Assembly: GCF_000697965.2 (NCBI RefSeq)
Contig: NZ_CP015880.1
Coordinates: 3,429,001-3,493,000 of the forward strand
Origin: Ensifer adhaerens
GTDB lineage: Bacteria > Pseudomonadota > Alphaproteobacteria > Rhizobiales > Rhizobiaceae
Length of the DNA stretch: 64,000 nucleotides
Direction: 5' to 3'
The translations under genes and the position numbers were made by a program. This document shows, piece by piece, positions 55,778-64,000 of the stretch (positions are counted from its first letter, which is position 1; each line of letters opens with the position of its first letter). The notes beneath the pieces are model-generated. The model did no database searches, was not told the origin of the DNA, and saw only the letters and a program-made list of their open reading frames with translations.

Positions 55778-56458
55778 ATGCACGTCGGAAATGCACGCTA
55801 TCTCGGTCCGAAGGACTTGCCGGAGATCATTCCGGTGTTTCCGCTGACCGGTGCATTGCTGCTTCCCGGCGCCCAGCTTCCCCTCAACATCTTCGAGCCG
55901 CGCTACCTCGCCATGCTCGATGACGCCCTTTCCGGCAACCGCCTGATCGGCATCGTACAGCCGTCCTTCTGCGAGGGCCGCAACGACACCGCCACCGGAC
56001 CGATGCAGGCGCTCTGCGAGGTCGGCTGCATCGGCCGCATCACCTCCTTTGCCGAGACCGGCGACGGCCGCTACATCACCTCGCTCACAGGCGTCTGCCG
56101 CTACCGGCTGTTTTCGGAAGTCGGGGGCACCCGCGGCTACCGTCGCTTCCGTATCGGCCCCTTTGCGGCAGATCTCGAAAACCGCGACGACGAGACCCTC
56201 GTCGACCGGGCAGCGCTTCTGGCCGCCTTCAAGGCCTATCTCGAAGCCAACAAGCTGAAAGCCGACTGGGAAAGCGTCGAGCGGGCGAGCAACCGCACGC
56301 TCGTGAACTCCATGGCGATGATGTCGCCCTATGGCCCGGCGGAGAAACAGGCGCTGCTCGAGGCTCCCGATCTCAAGACCCGCGCCGAAACCCTGATCGC
56401 CATCACCGAAATCGTGCTTGCGCGCGACTTCGGCGATATGGACAGCATTTTGCAGTGA
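55778..56458 (+). CDS. Lon N-terminal substrate-binding domain (LON) protein
   Basis: A 226-residue protein without an ATPase. IPVFPLTGALLLPGAQLPLNIFEPRYLAM is the LON domain start; CEVGCIGRITSFAETGDGRYITSLTG forms its core. Such proteins are related to the N-domain of Lon protease and may bind unfolded proteins. The Trm112-like gene begins 11 bases later. Confidence 0.88.
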   Translation: MHVGNARYLGPKDLPEIIPVFPLTGALLLPGAQLPLNIFEPRYLAMLDDALSGNRLIGIVQPSFCEGRNDTATGPMQALCEVGCIGRITSFAETGDGRYITSLTGVCRYRLFSEVGGTRGYRRFRIGPFAADLENRDDETLVDRAALLAAFKAYLEANKLKADWESVERASNRTLVNSMAMMSPYGPAEKQALLEAPDLKTRAETLIAITEIVLARDFGDMDSILQ

Positions 56459-56469
56459 GCAACGGATAG

Positions 56470-56658
56470 ATGGATATCAACGCCAGCAAGGTCGATCCGA
56501 AACTGCTCGAACTGCTCGTCTGCCCGCTGACCAAGGGACGCCTCAGCTATCACGCCGAAGCCAATGAACTGATCTCGGAAAAGGCGCGCCTCGCCTATCC
56601 CATCCGCGACGGCGTACCGATCATGCTGATCTCGGAAGCACGCAAGATCGAGGATTGA
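56470..56658 (+). CDS. Trm112-like zinc-ribbon-type protein
   Basis: A 62-residue protein with [43 protein letters not shown], the Trm112 (YcaR) signature. The second zinc cysteine pair of canonical members is not seen, so metal binding may be lost. It begins 11 bases after the LON gene. Confidence 0.88.
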   Translation: MDINASKVDPKLLELLVCPLTKGRLSYHAEANELISEKARLAYPIRDGVPIMLISEARKIED

Positions 56659-56692
56659 GGGCCGCGTCGGCCCGTTACCCGTAGAGTTCTCG

Positions 56693-56808
56693 ACTGCCCC
56701 TCATCCGGCCTGCCGGCCACCTTCTCCCCGCAAACGCAGCGAGGCGTCCCCTCTCCCATCCTGCGAGGAGAGGGCTAGTCCTCGGGTTTAACCCGAGGAG
56801 AGGGGCAA
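56693..56808. repeat. Rhizobial palindromic intergenic repeat, copy C
   Basis: Contains CTTCTCCCCGC near the left and arms CCTCGGGT/ACCCGAGG (56780-56787, 56791-56798) on the right, with AGAGGGGCAAC at its end. The right half is nearly the same as the right half of copy A. Confidence 0.75.
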
Positions 56809-56824
56809 CCCCAGCCGTAAAGCC

Positions 56825-58039
56825 TCAGATCGGCTGACCCGACAACAACCGCGGATCGGTCTCCCCGGCAATACCGGCCGCCTGGCGGATAAAGAAGCTC
56901 TTGAGAGATGGCAGCCGGTCGACGAGGCCCAGGCCGAAATCCCTGGCGATCCGGACCGGGGTGATGTCGTTGGAAAACAGCCGGTTGAGCACGTCGGTCG
57001 TAACACCCATGCGGAACGTGTCGAAACGCCGCCAGCTCTGGTAGCGCTCAAGCACCGCGAGCGAACCGATGTCGAGCCCGAGACGATCCGCCTCGACGAT
57101 GGTTTCGGCAAGTGCTGCCACATCCTTGAAGCCGAGATTGAGCCCTTGCCCCGAGATCGGGTGAATGCCATGGGCGGCGTCACCGGCAAGCGCGAAGCGT
57201 GGTTTCACGAAATCGCGGGCAAGCGTCAGGCCGAGCGGAAAGGCCCGCCGTCCGCCGACCACCTTCAGGTGACCAAGCTTGTGGCCGAAGCGGCGCTCCA
57301 GTTCTTCCTCGAACAGGAAATCGTCGCCCTTGACCAGGCGTTCGGCGTCCTCGGTGCGCTCGGTCCAGACCAGTGACGAGCGATTGTTCTTGAGCGGCAG
57401 GGTGGCGAAAGGCCCGGCCGGCAGGAAATGCTCCTCCGCCGTGCCCTCGTGCGGCCGCTCATGCTCGACGGTGGTGACGATGCCGGACTGGCCATAGTCG
57501 AATTCGACGGTCTTGATGCCGGCGGCATCGCGCAGCTTGGAGCGCACGCCGTCACAGGCAACCAAAAGACGGGCCTCCAGTTCTTCGCCGCCGGCAAGCG
57601 TAACGGCAACTGCGTGGTCGCCGCTCTTGAAGCTCTCGACCATGGTCGACTGGCGATTGACCACGCCGAGCGCCGAGCAGGCACCGCGCAGTGCGCCGAC
57701 CATCGCCGTATTAGGCACCATATGGGCAAACGGACGACCCTCGCCGCCGTCACCGTCGAAGGTCAGGAACACAGGCCGCACCGGATCGGCCGCCTTCGAA
57801 TCGGTAATCACCATGCGGCGGATCGGCTCGGCCTCCGGCGCGATCTCATCCCAGACGCCAAGCACGTCGAGCATGCGCTCGGCCGCGGACGCAACGGCGG
57901 AAGCGCGCTGGTCCTTCTTCCAGGCGCCTTCCGGCGCGCCGTCGATCACCATCACGTCGAGATGAGGCGCCGCCTTCTTCAGCGAAACCGCGAGCGAAAG
58001 GCCGACATAGCCGCCACCGGCAATCAAGACATCGAGCAT
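56825..58039 (-). CDS. FAD-dependent monooxygenase, UbiH-like
   Basis: A 404-residue flavoprotein. VLIAGGGYVGLSLAVSLKK is the FAD-binding Rossmann motif and FALAGDAAHGIHPISGQGLNLGFKDVAAL is the conserved GD motif. Both fit hydroxylases of ubiquinone synthesis (UbiH/COQ6). No other ubi genes lie beside it. It is divergent from tesB. The start at 58039 (MLDVLIAGGG) is used; the longer frame adds an arginine-rich tail. Confidence 0.9.
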   Translation of the reverse strand: MLDVLIAGGGYVGLSLAVSLKKAAPHLDVMVIDGAPEGAWKKDQRASAVASAAERMLDVLGVWDEIAPEAEPIRRMVITDSKAADPVRPVFLTFDGDGGEGRPFAHMVPNTAMVGALRGACSALGVVNRQSTMVESFKSGDHAVAVTLAGGEELEARLLVACDGVRSKLRDAAGIKTVEFDYGQSGIVTTVEHERPHEGTAEEHFLPAGPFATLPLKNNRSSLVWTERTEDAERLVKGDDFLFEEELERRFGHKLGHLKVVGGRRAFPLGLTLARDFVKPRFALAGDAAHGIHPISGQGLNLGFKDVAALAETIVEADRLGLDIGSLAVLERYQSWRRFDTFRMGVTTDVLNRLFSNDITPVRIARDFGLGLVDRLPSLKSFFIRQAAGIAGETDPRLLSGQPI

Positions 58040-58123
58040 CGGCTTTCTCCGTCGCACTTGAGCATCGTTTTATGTCTATATAGATCAATGCCATCGACGT
58101 TCCTACCATCGGAGAAAGCCGAA

Positions 58124-59008
58124 ATGTCGCGCCCCACCGAGACCGCCACCCCCATGGATGCGCTGCTGGCCATTCTCGATCTCGAAAAGCTCGAGGAAAA
58201 CCTGTTCCGCGGCCGTAGCCCGCAGGTCGGCTGGCAGCGCGTCTTCGGCGGCCAGGTGATCGGCCAAGCGCTGGTCGCCGCGCAGCGAACCGTTGATGAG
58301 GGGCGTTACGTGCATTCGCTGCACGCCTATTTCATGCGGCCGGGCGATCCTTCCGTACCTATCATCTATGAAGTCGACCGCATCCGCGACGGTTCGAGCT
58401 TCGCCACCAGGCGGGTGGTCGCCATCCAGCACGGCAAGGCGATCTTCTCGATGTCCGCCTCTTTCCAGTATGACGAAGATGGTTTCGACCACCAGATCGA
58501 CATGCCTGATCTCGCCATGCCCGAGACGCTTCCGGGCGAACAGGAACTCAAAGAGAAGTTTCTCGTCCACGCGCCCGAAGCAATCCGGCGCTATTGGGAA
58601 AGGCCGCGGCCGATCGAGATCCGGCCGGCGTCGCTGCAGCACTATTTTACCCGCAACGACGGCAAGCCGATCCAGGATGTCTGGGTCAAGGCCGTCGGCA
58701 CGGTTCCGGACGAGCGCCATATCCAGGCAGCGATCCTTGCCTATCTCTCCGACATGACCCTGCTCGACACCTCGCTCTATGCGCACGGCACTTCGGTCTT
58801 CGACCGGAACCTGCAGGTGGCGAGCCTGGATCACGCCATGTGGTTCCACCGGCCCTGCAAGATGGACGACTGGCTGCTCTATACCCAGGACAGTCCGAGT
58901 GCGCATGGTGCCCGCGGGATGACCAGAGGCAGCCTTTTTACGCGTTCCGGTGTGCTGATCGCCTCCGTCGCCCAGGAAGGGTTGATCCGGAAAAAGGCAT
59001 CTGAATAG
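58124..59008 (+). CDS. tesB: Acyl-CoA thioesterase II TesB
   Basis: A 294-residue double hot-dog thioesterase that hydrolyses acyl-CoA to free acid. LFRGRSPQVGWQRVFGGQVIGQAL and YVHSLHAYFMRPGDPSVPIIYEVDR are typical of the first hot-dog half. AAILAYLSDMTLLDTSLYAHG and ASLDHAMWFHRPCKMDDWLLYTQDSPSAHGARGMTRGSLF supply the Asp-Thr-Gln catalytic network of the second. The ATG at 58124 has GGAGAAAGCC upstream. Confidence 0.94.
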   Translation: MSRPTETATPMDALLAILDLEKLEENLFRGRSPQVGWQRVFGGQVIGQALVAAQRTVDEGRYVHSLHAYFMRPGDPSVPIIYEVDRIRDGSSFATRRVVAIQHGKAIFSMSASFQYDEDGFDHQIDMPDLAMPETLPGEQELKEKFLVHAPEAIRRYWERPRPIEIRPASLQHYFTRNDGKPIQDVWVKAVGTVPDERHIQAAILAYLSDMTLLDTSLYAHGTSVFDRNLQVASLDHAMWFHRPCKMDDWLLYTQDSPSAHGARGMTRGSLFTRSGVLIASVAQEGLIRKKASE

Positions 59009-59015
59009 GAAATAA

Positions 59016-59040
59016 GCAGAATCTTCGTTCTGCCTATTTT
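59016..59040 (+). terminator. Terminator after tesB, first hairpin
   Basis: Arms GCAGAA and TTCTGC with a TCTTCG loop (a stable UUCG-type loop) are followed by CTATTTTTTAA, a T-rich tail. Confidence 0.8.
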
Positions 59041-59071
59041 TTAATCTTCTAAAGTGACGATTTTTTGATGC

Positions 59072-59105
59072 GCCGCAGCAATCGTGCTGCGGCTTTCTTT
59101 TTTTC
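59072..59105 (+). terminator. Terminator after tesB, second hairpin
   Basis: Nine-base arms GCCGCAGCA/TGCTGCGGC with an ATCG loop are followed by TTTCTTTTTTTT. Two terminators in tandem insulate glnK from tesB. Confidence 0.92.
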
Positions 59106-59142
59106 TATTTGTTTTCATTACTTTAAGTCGAGCGTCAGAATC

Positions 59143-59157
59143 TGGCACGCCCCTTGA
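59143..59157 (+). promoter_or_regulatory. Sigma-54 promoter of glnK-amtB
   Basis: TGGCACGCCCCTTGA fits the -24/-12 consensus TGGCAC-N5-TTGC except for the last base. It lies 86 bases upstream of the glnK ATG, as expected for NtrC-activated nitrogen control. Confidence 0.88.
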
Positions 59158-59236
59158 ATGTCATGGTTCGGTTGCACGGCGCTCTGGCGCTCCGCAGCAA
59201 GGAGAGACGGCCTCCGCCGGAGGCGAACAAGGATGA

Positions 59237-59581
<345 letters not shown>

Positions 59582-59609
59582 ACCACGCCGTTCAGGGAGC
59601 ACTACCTCG

Positions 59610-60965
59610 ATGTCATCACTTAAGCTTTCCACCTCTCTTGGACGCCTGGGCGCAATGACCGCCGCCCTGCTTGCGCCGGCCGTGGCCTTCGCGCAGGAAG
59701 CGGCACCGGCGGCGGCCGCAGCTGTACCGGTGCCGGACAAGGCCGATACCGCCTTTATGTTCATCTCGACGCTTCTCGTCTTCTTCATGCTGATCCCGGG
59801 CCTCGCGCTGTTCTACGGCGGCCTGGTGCGCGCCAAGAACATGCTCTCGGTGCTGATGCAGTGCACCGTGATCGGCGCGACGATGATGATCGTCTGGGTC
59901 GTCTACGGTTACTCCTTCGCCTTCGGCGGCTCGACCAGCCCCTATTTCGGCGGCTTCGCCAAGATGTTCCTCGCCGGCGTCACCACTGAGAGCACGTCGG
60001 CCACTTTCTCGGAAGGCGTCGTCATTCCGGAATACATCTTCATGCTGTTCCAGATGACCTTCGCGGCACTGACCCCGGCGCTGATCGTCGGCGCCTTTGC
60101 CGAGCGCATCAAGTTCTCCGCAGCCGTGCTCTTCTCGGTACTCTGGGCGACCTTCGTCTACTTCCCGATCGCCCACATGGTCTGGGACGGCAACGGCCTG
60201 CTCTTCGGCATGGGCGCGCTTGACTTCGCCGGCGGCACCGTCGTTCACATCAATGCCGGCGTGGCTGGCCTGATCGGCGCGATCATGGTCGGCAAGCGCA
60301 CCGGCTACGGCCGCGACATGATGGCACCGCACTCGATGACGCTGACGCTGGTTGGTGCTGCCATGCTCTGGTTCGGCTGGTTCGGCTTCAACGCCGGCTC
60401 GAACCTCGAAGCCTCGGGCGGCGCCATGCTCGCGACCGTCAACACCTTCCTTGCAACCGCAGCCGCCATCCTTTCCTGGTCGGCCGTCGAAACCTTCACC
60501 CGCGGCAAGGCCTCGATGCTGGGCGCCGCCTCGGGCATGATCGCCGGTCTCGTCGCCATCACGCCCGCCGCCGGCATTGCCGGCCCGATGGGCGCGATCG
60601 TCATGGGCGTGCTCGTCTCGCCGCTCTGCTACTTCTTCGTCTCTGTCGTGAAGAACAAGTTCCACTATGACGACACGGCAGACGTCTTCGGCGTCCACGG
60701 CGTCGGCGGCTTCTTCGGTGCGCTTGCCACCGGCATCTTCGCCTCCTCGTCGCTCGGCGGCATCGGTTATGCCGACGGCGTCACCATGGGCGGCCAGTTC
60801 ATGACCCAGCTGACCGCGGTTGCCATCACCATCGTCTGGTGCGGCGTCGTCTCCGTCATCCTCTACAAGCTGGTGGACTCGATCGTCGGCCTGCGCGTCT
60901 CCGTCGAAGCCGAACGCGAGGGCCTCGACCTCTCGTCGCACGGTGAAGCCGCCTACCACAGCTAA
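59610..60965 (+). CDS. amtB: Ammonium transporter AmtB
   Basis: A 451-residue Amt channel. An N-terminal signal peptide (AALLAPAVAFAQ) is present, then eleven membrane helices. The twin-histidine pore appears in FAGGTVVHINAGVAG and FGVHGVGGFFGALATG, and FYGGLVRAKNMLSVLMQ is the amt signature start. It imports ammonia and is regulated by GlnK, encoded directly upstream. ATG 59610 has AGGGAGCA at SD distance. Confidence 0.97.
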   Translation: MSSLKLSTSLGRLGAMTAALLAPAVAFAQEAAPAAAAAVPVPDKADTAFMFISTLLVFFMLIPGLALFYGGLVRAKNMLSVLMQCTVIGATMMIVWVVYGYSFAFGGSTSPYFGGFAKMFLAGVTTESTSATFSEGVVIPEYIFMLFQMTFAALTPALIVGAFAERIKFSAAVLFSVLWATFVYFPIAHMVWDGNGLLFGMGALDFAGGTVVHINAGVAGLIGAIMVGKRTGYGRDMMAPHSMTLTLVGAAMLWFGWFGFNAGSNLEASGGAMLATVNTFLATAAAILSWSAVETFTRGKASMLGAASGMIAGLVAITPAAGIAGPMGAIVMGVLVSPLCYFFVSVVKNKFHYDDTADVFGVHGVGGFFGALATGIFASSSLGGIGYADGVTMGGQFMTQLTAVAITIVWCGVVSVILYKLVDSIVGLRVSVEAEREGLDLSSHGEAAYHS

Positions 60966-61036
60966 GCGGATCGCGGCGCCGGCAATCCGGCGCCGCCTAC
61001 AGTCCCGTCGCGATCCGCCCCACGCGGATCGCCCTT

Positions 61037-61065
61037 GGCCCGGATCGGAAGCTCCGGGCCTTTTT
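61037..61065 (+). terminator. Intrinsic terminator after amtB
   Basis: Arms GGCCCGGA (61037-61044) and TCCGGGCC (61053-61060) are followed by five T. It separates amtB from ftsK. Confidence 0.9.
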
Positions 61066-61200
61066 CGTGCCGATCGGTCCGGCTGCGACTGCTATTTTAG
61101 CGCCAACTACGCATGGTTAATGTCGCATTAACCGTACACCGCTTAGGTTGATTCCATGGCGCGCAATGCGCCGTGAAGATCGAGACGGGCAGCAGGCAAC

Positions 61201-63858
61201 ATGAGCAGAAGCAATCCGGCAGCGCTTGACAGCCGTTCCAACCGGTTCGTGCTAACCACCTTCGTTTGGCGACAGATCGCGTCGCTGGCGGGCTTTGCGC
61301 TGTTCGGCGCATTGGCGCTGGCCGTCGCAGCGCTCTCGACATGGAACGTCGCCGATCCCAGCTTCTCCTACGCTACGTCACAAGCGCCGACCAACGTGCT
61401 CGGTTACACGGGTGCTGCCTTTGCCGACATCTTCATGCAGTTCTTCGGGCTGGCCAGCGTCGTCGCCCTCCTGCCGGCCGTCGCCTGGGCCCTGGTGCTG
61501 ATCGGCGGCAAACGTTTCGACAAGGTCTTCAAGCGCCTCGGTCTCTGGTTCGTCGGTTCCGTCCTAGCCGGCGCAGCACTCAGCTGTGTTCCCGCCCCCA
61601 TCACCTGGCCGCTGCCCAACGGCCTTGGAGGCGTCTTCGGCGACATGATCCTGCGCTTCCCCGCGCTCTTTACCGGCGCCTTTCCGACCGGCACGCTTGC
61701 GACCATTCTTGCCTGCATCTTCGCCGTCCCCGCCGCCTGGTGCCTGGTCTATAGCGCCGGCCTGATCGGCGTCAGCGACGAGGAGGAGGAAGAGGAAATT
61801 GCCGAGCCGACGCCGAGCAAGGCGCGCACCGTGCGCGACGAACTGGACGAGGACGACAGCGAAGGCCCCTTCACCCTGCTGATGGGCTCCTTTGCCCATA
61901 TGCGCTACACCATGCACGCGCGCATGCGCCGCATTTTCGGCATGAGCGGCACCCGCGCCACGCCCAAGCGCCAGTACGACGAACCCTATGATTTCAACAA
62001 CGACGAGTTCGGCACGCTGAACGAACCCGCCCGGCCGAAGCCGATGGCCGCCGGCGACCGCATCGAGCCCTCGCTCGACCGCTCCGAGCGCCGCATCCTC
62101 ACCCCGCCGCCGATCATGGCCGACGACGAGGATGACGACCTGCCCTTCGACATTGACGAGCGCCGCCCCGCCGGCATTCTGCCTGACGACGAAGACTACG
62201 ATGCAGCCGCCGACTGGGCGCCGAAGGCGGCACCGCCGAAGCAGGGCCTGCCCAAGGGCGGCTCGCGCGTTTCGACGCCTGCTCCTCGCCCGAAGACGGG
62301 CCAGCGCGTCGAGCGCGAAGCCCAGCGCTCCTTCGTCGACGACAACGATGGCGACTTCACGCTGCCGCCGATGCATTTCCTTGCCGAGCCGAAAAACGTC
62401 GGCCGCGACGCCTCGCTCTCGCCCGATGCGCTGGAGCAGAACGCCCGCATGCTCGAAGGCGTGCTTGAAGATTTCGGTGTCAAGGGCGAGATCATCCACG
62501 TTCGCCCTGGCCCGGTCGTTACCCTCTACGAACTGGAACCGGCGCCGGGCATCAAGTCCTCCCGCGTCATCGGCCTTGCCGACGACATCGCCCGCTCGAT
62601 GAGCGCGATCGCCGCGCGCGTCGCCGTCGTTCCCGGCCGCAACGCCATCGGCATCGAACTGCCGAACCAGCGGCGCGAAACCGTCTATCTGCGCGAACTC
62701 ATCGGCTCGCGCGATTTCGAGACCTCCAAGGCCCGCCTTGCCATGGCGCTCGGCAAGACGATCGGCGGCGAGCCCGTCGTCGCCGATCTCGCCAAGATGC
62801 CGCATCTGCTCGTCGCCGGCACCACCGGTTCGGGCAAATCGGTCGCGATCAATACCATGATCCTGTCGCTGCTCTATCGGCTGAGCCCCGATCAGTGCCG
62901 CCTGATAATGATCGACCCGAAGATGCTCGAACTTTCCGTCTATGACGGCATCCCGCACCTGCTTTCGCCGGTTGTGACCGACCCCAAGAAGGCGGTCGTC
63001 GCACTGAAGTGGACGGTGCGCGAGATGGAAGAGCGCTACAAGAAGATGTCGAAGATCGGCGTGCGCAACATCGACGGCTTCAACAGCCGCGTCGAGCAGG
63101 CGCTTGCCAAGGGCGAACAGATCACCCGCACGGTGCAGACCGGCTTCGACCGCCAGACCGGCGAAGCCATGTACGAGACGGAAGAATTCGATCTGGCGCC
63201 GATGCCCTACATCGTCGTCATCATCGACGAAATGGCCGACCTGATGATGGTCGCCGGCAAGGACATCGAGGGCGCCGTGCAGCGACTCGCCCAGATGGCC
63301 CGCGCCGCCGGCATCCATGTCATCATGGCGACGCAGCGCCCCTCGGTCGACGTCATCACCGGCACGATCAAGGCCAACTTCCCGACCCGCATCTCGTTCC
63401 AGGTGACCTCGAAGATCGACAGCCGCACCATCCTTGGCGAACAGGGCGCCGAACAGCTGCTCGGCATGGGCGACATGCTCTACATGGCCGGCGGCGGCCG
63501 CATCCAGCGCGTCCACGGCCCCTTCGTCTCCGACACCGAGGTCGAAGAAGTCGTCGCCTACCTGAAGACGCAAGGCGTACCGCAATATCTCGATGCCATC
63601 ACCGAGGATGACGACGAGGATGGCGAGGGCGGCGGCCCGGCCGGCACCTCCAATCTCGCCGATTCCGACGATCCTTACGACCAGGCGGTTGCGGTCGTCC
63701 TGCGCGACGGCAAGGCCTCCACTTCCTACGTGCAGCGTCGCCTCGGGATCGGTTACAATCGTGCCGCATCGCTGATCGAGCGCATGGAGCAGGAAGGCAT
63801 CATCGGGCCGGCGAACCACGCCGGCAAACGCGAGATCCTCGTTCCGACCGAAGAGTAA
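61201..63858 (+). CDS. ftsK: DNA translocase FtsK
   Basis: An 885-residue division protein. Four hydrophobic helices in the first 190 residues anchor it at the septum, then a long acidic, Pro-rich linker to about residue 400. The motor has the P-loop AGTTGSGKSVAINTM, the Walker B region YIVVIIDEMADLMMVAGKD and the C-terminal winged-helix gamma domain (SYVQRRLGIGYNRAASLIERMEQEGIIG) that reads KOPS. It segregates the chromosome dimer region. The visible start ATG 61201 has GGCAGCAGGC upstream. Confidence 0.97.
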   Translation: MSRSNPAALDSRSNRFVLTTFVWRQIASLAGFALFGALALAVAALSTWNVADPSFSYATSQAPTNVLGYTGAAFADIFMQFFGLASVVALLPAVAWALVLIGGKRFDKVFKRLGLWFVGSVLAGAALSCVPAPITWPLPNGLGGVFGDMILRFPALFTGAFPTGTLATILACIFAVPAAWCLVYSAGLIGVSDEEEEEEIAEPTPSKARTVRDELDEDDSEGPFTLLMGSFAHMRYTMHARMRRIFGMSGTRATPKRQYDEPYDFNNDEFGTLNEPARPKPMAAGDRIEPSLDRSERRILTPPPIMADDEDDDLPFDIDERRPAGILPDDEDYDAAADWAPKAAPPKQGLPKGGSRVSTPAPRPKTGQRVEREAQRSFVDDNDGDFTLPPMHFLAEPKNVGRDASLSPDALEQNARMLEGVLEDFGVKGEIIHVRPGPVVTLYELEPAPGIKSSRVIGLADDIARSMSAIAARVAVVPGRNAIGIELPNQRRETVYLRELIGSRDFETSKARLAMALGKTIGGEPVVADLAKMPHLLVAGTTGSGKSVAINTMILSLLYRLSPDQCRLIMIDPKMLELSVYDGIPHLLSPVVTDPKKAVVALKWTVREMEERYKKMSKIGVRNIDGFNSRVEQALAKGEQITRTVQTGFDRQTGEAMYETEEFDLAPMPYIVVIIDEMADLMMVAGKDIEGAVQRLAQMARAAGIHVIMATQRPSVDVITGTIKANFPTRISFQVTSKIDSRTILGEQGAEQLLGMGDMLYMAGGGRIQRVHGPFVSDTEVEEVVAYLKTQGVPQYLDAITEDDDEDGEGGGPAGTSNLADSDDPYDQAVAVVLRDGKASTSYVQRRLGIGYNRAASLIERMEQEGIIGPANHAGKREILVPTEE

Positions 63859-64000
63859 GTCACCGGACCACAGGGCAATTCCCGCAGATTCGCGTGAGGC
63901 GAATGCATTGATAGAAAAGACGCCCGGCGGATGCGGGCAGAGGCTCTGCATAAAGGGCCAAACCGGTAACAGTCATGTGAGAGCGCGAGCGAAAAAGCTC
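63859..64000. other. Right end of the window, no gene seen
   Basis: 142 bases after ftsK contain no recognisable frame or hairpin. The next gene begins beyond the edge. Confidence 0.5.

Noticed and set aside
61564-63951. A 795-codon minus-strand frame
   Set aside because: It lies opposite ftsK and is a shadow of GC-biased codons.

Overview
This is chromosomal sequence from a high-GC alphaproteobacterium, most likely of the Sinorhizobium/Ensifer group of the Rhizobiales. The evidence is the gene orders tsaD<>hemC-hemD-Mic60-HemY, rplU-rpmA-GNAT-obgE-proBA-nadD-rsfS-rlmH-envC-ctpA and imuA-imuB-dnaE2; a SAM-II riboswitch before metA; an alphaproteobacterial LexA box (GTTC-N7-GTTC); an Irr-like iron-control element near bfd; and rhizobial palindromic intergenic repeats. 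There is no phage, plasmid or CRISPR locus and no intact insertion sequence. Nearly all of it is dense housekeeping DNA.

Layout. 1-6.6 kb: tsaD (cut by the left edge, minus strand) faces hemC, hemD, an alphaproteobacterial Mic60/mitofilin homologue and a HemY-type TPR membrane protein, then a TerB-like protein and a class I amidotransferase. 6.6-16 kb: an MFS exporter, YggT, a DUF167 protein, inorganic pyrophosphatase, a secreted hypothetical, a GNAT, typA, a Tat-exported PhoD-type phosphatase and an amidase. 16-23.6 kb is the least conventional part. It has two small unknown genes, then a three-gene operon whose first protein joins a TnpB-like N-terminal segment (no nuclease domain) to a PspA/IM30 coiled coil. 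That gene is followed by a YqiJ-like OB-fold membrane protein and a YqiK-type flotillin. A DUF937 membrane protein, a conserved unknown and tRNA-Ser(CGA) come next.

23.7-37.3 kb: ribosomal proteins L21 and L27, two GNATs, an opposed endonuclease/phosphatase-family gene, obgE, proB, proA, nadD, rsfS, rlmH, envC, ctpA, a divergent polysaccharide deacetylase and rppH. 37.3-44.3 kb (minus strand): bacterioferritin and its ferredoxin with a strong promoter and iron-type operators, then the SOS mutagenesis cassette imuA-imuB-dnaE2 under a LexA box. 44.4-54 kb: a zincin-like protein, DUF1737, a CitE-like lyase, leuD, RidA, a MoxR ATPase, a NUDIX protein, SAM-II-metA, a VWA protein, aldose epimerase and tRNA-Gly(GCC), with palindromic repeats between them. 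54-64 kb: a ProX-type deacylase, CnoX-type thioredoxin, a Lon-N protein, a Trm112-like protein, a UbiH-like monooxygenase, tesB, glnK-amtB behind a sigma-54 promoter, and ftsK.

The main candidate for something new is the TnpB-like/PspA fusion and its operon at 17.5-21.0 kb. It looks like a domain recruited from a transposon RNA-guided nuclease and attached to a membrane-stress ESCRT-III-like scaffold, co-transcribed with flotillin. The TnpB resemblance rests on motif recall, without a database search.
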